Source of the DNA: Dysgonomonas sp. PF1-14
GTDB taxonomy: Bacteria; Bacteroidota; Bacteroidia; Bacteroidales; Dysgonomonadaceae
DNA: 64,000 bases
Direction: 5' to 3'
NCBI RefSeq assembly: GCF_029892965.1
Contig: NZ_JARXWN010000003.1
Coordinates: 370,464-434,463 of the forward strand
The translations under genes and the position numbers were made by a program. Under the pieces are notes generated by a model. It was not told the DNA's origin and ran no database searches. It saw nothing but the letters and a program-made list of their open reading frames with translations. Of the stretch, positions 63,063 through 64,000 are shown piece by piece (position 1 is the stretch's first letter; the number at the start of each line of letters is the position of its first letter).

Positions 63063-64000
63063 ATGACCACAACAGACTTATTAACCAAGGGTGCTGACAA
63101 CCTCCGCATTCTATCTGCCTCTATGGTAGAAAAAGCCAACTCGGGGCATCCCGGAGGCGCTATGGGCGGTGCCGACTTCATCAACGTGCTATTCACCGAG
63201 TTTCTGGAATACGATCCCGAAAACCCTCAGTGGGAAGGCCGCGACCGCTTCTTCCTCGATCCCGGACACATGTCCCCCATGCTGTACAGCACCCTGTGCC
63301 TGGCAGGCAAATTCAGCCTCGAAGACTTACAACAATTCCGTCAGTGGAACAGTGTCACACCCGGTCACCCCGAACGCGACATCACACGTGGCATCGAGAA
63401 CACCTCCGGTCCACTCGGACAAGGACATACCTTTGCTGTAGGAGCCGCTATAGCCGCCAAGTTCCTAAAACACCGCTTCGGTGAGGCCATGAACCAGACC
63501 ATCTACGCCTTCATCTCCGACGGCGGCGTACAGGAAGAAATCTCACAAGGGGCAGGCCGCACAGCCGGACACTTAGGCCTCGACAACCTGATCATGTTCT
63601 ACGACTCCAACGGCATCCAGCTCTCTACCAAGACACGTGAAGTAACCGAAGAAGACGTAGCCGCCAAATACACCGCCTGGGGATGGCATGTCATCACCAT
63701 CGACGGCAACAACCCCACTCAGATACGCGCTGCACTGACAGAAGCCAAGCTGGAAAAGAACAAGCCTACCCTGATTATCGGCAAGACTATCATGGGTAAA
63801 GGCGCAGTCAAAGCAGACGGCTCATCCTTCGAGAACGAAACAGAGACACACGGCCAGCCCTTAAGCGCAGCCGGAGCCTCCTTCGAGAAGACCATCGAGA
63901 ACCTGGGCGGAGACCCGCAGAACCCGTTCCGCATCTTCCCCGAAGTACAGGAACTCTACAACAAGCGCAAAGCCGAACTCAAAGAGATCGTAGCCAAAAA
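63063..64000 (+). CDS. tkt: Transketolase, 5' part (runs off the window)
   Basis: The first 312 codons of transketolase, which moves two-carbon units in the pentose phosphate pathway with thiamine diphosphate. Motifs seen are EKANSGHPGGAMGGADF near residue 22, DRFFLDPGHMSPMLYS, TSGPLGQGHTFAVG, and the diphosphate-binding ISDGGVQEEISQG. The frame is open to the window's end. Codon choice is strikingly C-ending and GC-richer than its neighbours, as expected of a highly expressed gene. Arabinose released by the PUL upstream would feed this pathway, but there is no sign that it shares their operon. Confidence 0.95.
   Translation, partial: MTTTDLLTKGADNLRILSASMVEKANSGHPGGAMGGADFINVLFTEFLEYDPENPQWEGRDRFFLDPGHMSPMLYSTLCLAGKFSLEDLQQFRQWNSVTPGHPERDITRGIENTSGPLGQGHTFAVGAAIAAKFLKHRFGEAMNQTIYAFISDGGVQEEISQGAGRTAGHLGLDNLIMFYDSNGIQLSTKTREVTEEDVAAKYTAWGWHVITIDGNNPTQIRAALTEAKLEKNKPTLIIGKTIMGKGAVKADGSSFENETETHGQPLSAAGASFEKTIENLGGDPQNPFRIFPEVQELYNKRKAELKEIVAK

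Overview
The window comes from a Bacteroidota chromosome, most likely order Bacteroidales and Dysgonomonas-like (an inference from gene content). It is AT-rich. Its promoters match the Bacteroidota consensus, a TTTG/TTG box about 19-21 bp before TAnnTTTG. It carries SusC/SusD pairs, a hybrid two-component regulator, an RnfC/RnfD pair and several lineage-typical families (DUF4271, DUF3078, DUF4468). I see no rRNA, tRNA, prophage, CRISPR array or intact transposase gene.

Layout. Bases 1-107 are the tail of an unidentified gene. Bases 516-6699 hold a TonB energising operon: ExbB, two ExbD, TonB, a tiny membrane protein, a PstS-like lipoprotein and a TPR protein. Bases 6942-28531 are mostly housekeeping genes: metK behind a SAM-II-like riboswitch candidate, DUF4271 and hemD, a YgjP-like metallohydrolase, cdd, a glucosaminidase, DUF3078, an SDR, terC, trmD, an ECF sigma factor with a TonB-C-like membrane partner, a ZapB-like coiled coil with zapA, rny, a D-lactate dehydrogenase, an amidase with an MCE protein, and dnaA. 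Bases 28588-32310 (minus strand) form a compact orphan redox operon: a small anchored protein, ApbE, RnfC and RnfD, without the other Rnf subunits.

Bases 34143-56465 are an arabinan-type polysaccharide utilization locus. A divergent hybrid two-component system precedes a nine-gene operon: GH43, GH51, GH43, a surface glycan-binding lipoprotein, SusC, SusD, SusC, SusD and GH43. A satellite operon (56866-61364) adds an acetyltransferase, a retaining-type GH97 and a second GH51. Together these would bind arabinan at the surface, cut it with endo-acting GH43 enzymes, import fragments through two SusC/D pairs and trim side chains in the periplasm. The window ends with a two-lobed retropepsin-like protein and the 5' part of transketolase.

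Several intergenic regions carry dispersed repeats. A 174-bp element occurs as an almost identical inverted pair around the ldh-to-Rnf segment. A 28-bp unit from it also brackets a different core near 14.7 kb. A MITE-like element with 19-23 bp terminal inverted repeats occurs once on each side of the PUL, in opposite orientations. The strongest candidates for something undescribed are the orphan RnfC/RnfD/ApbE operon, the tandem module of the putative glycan-binding protein, and the repeat families.
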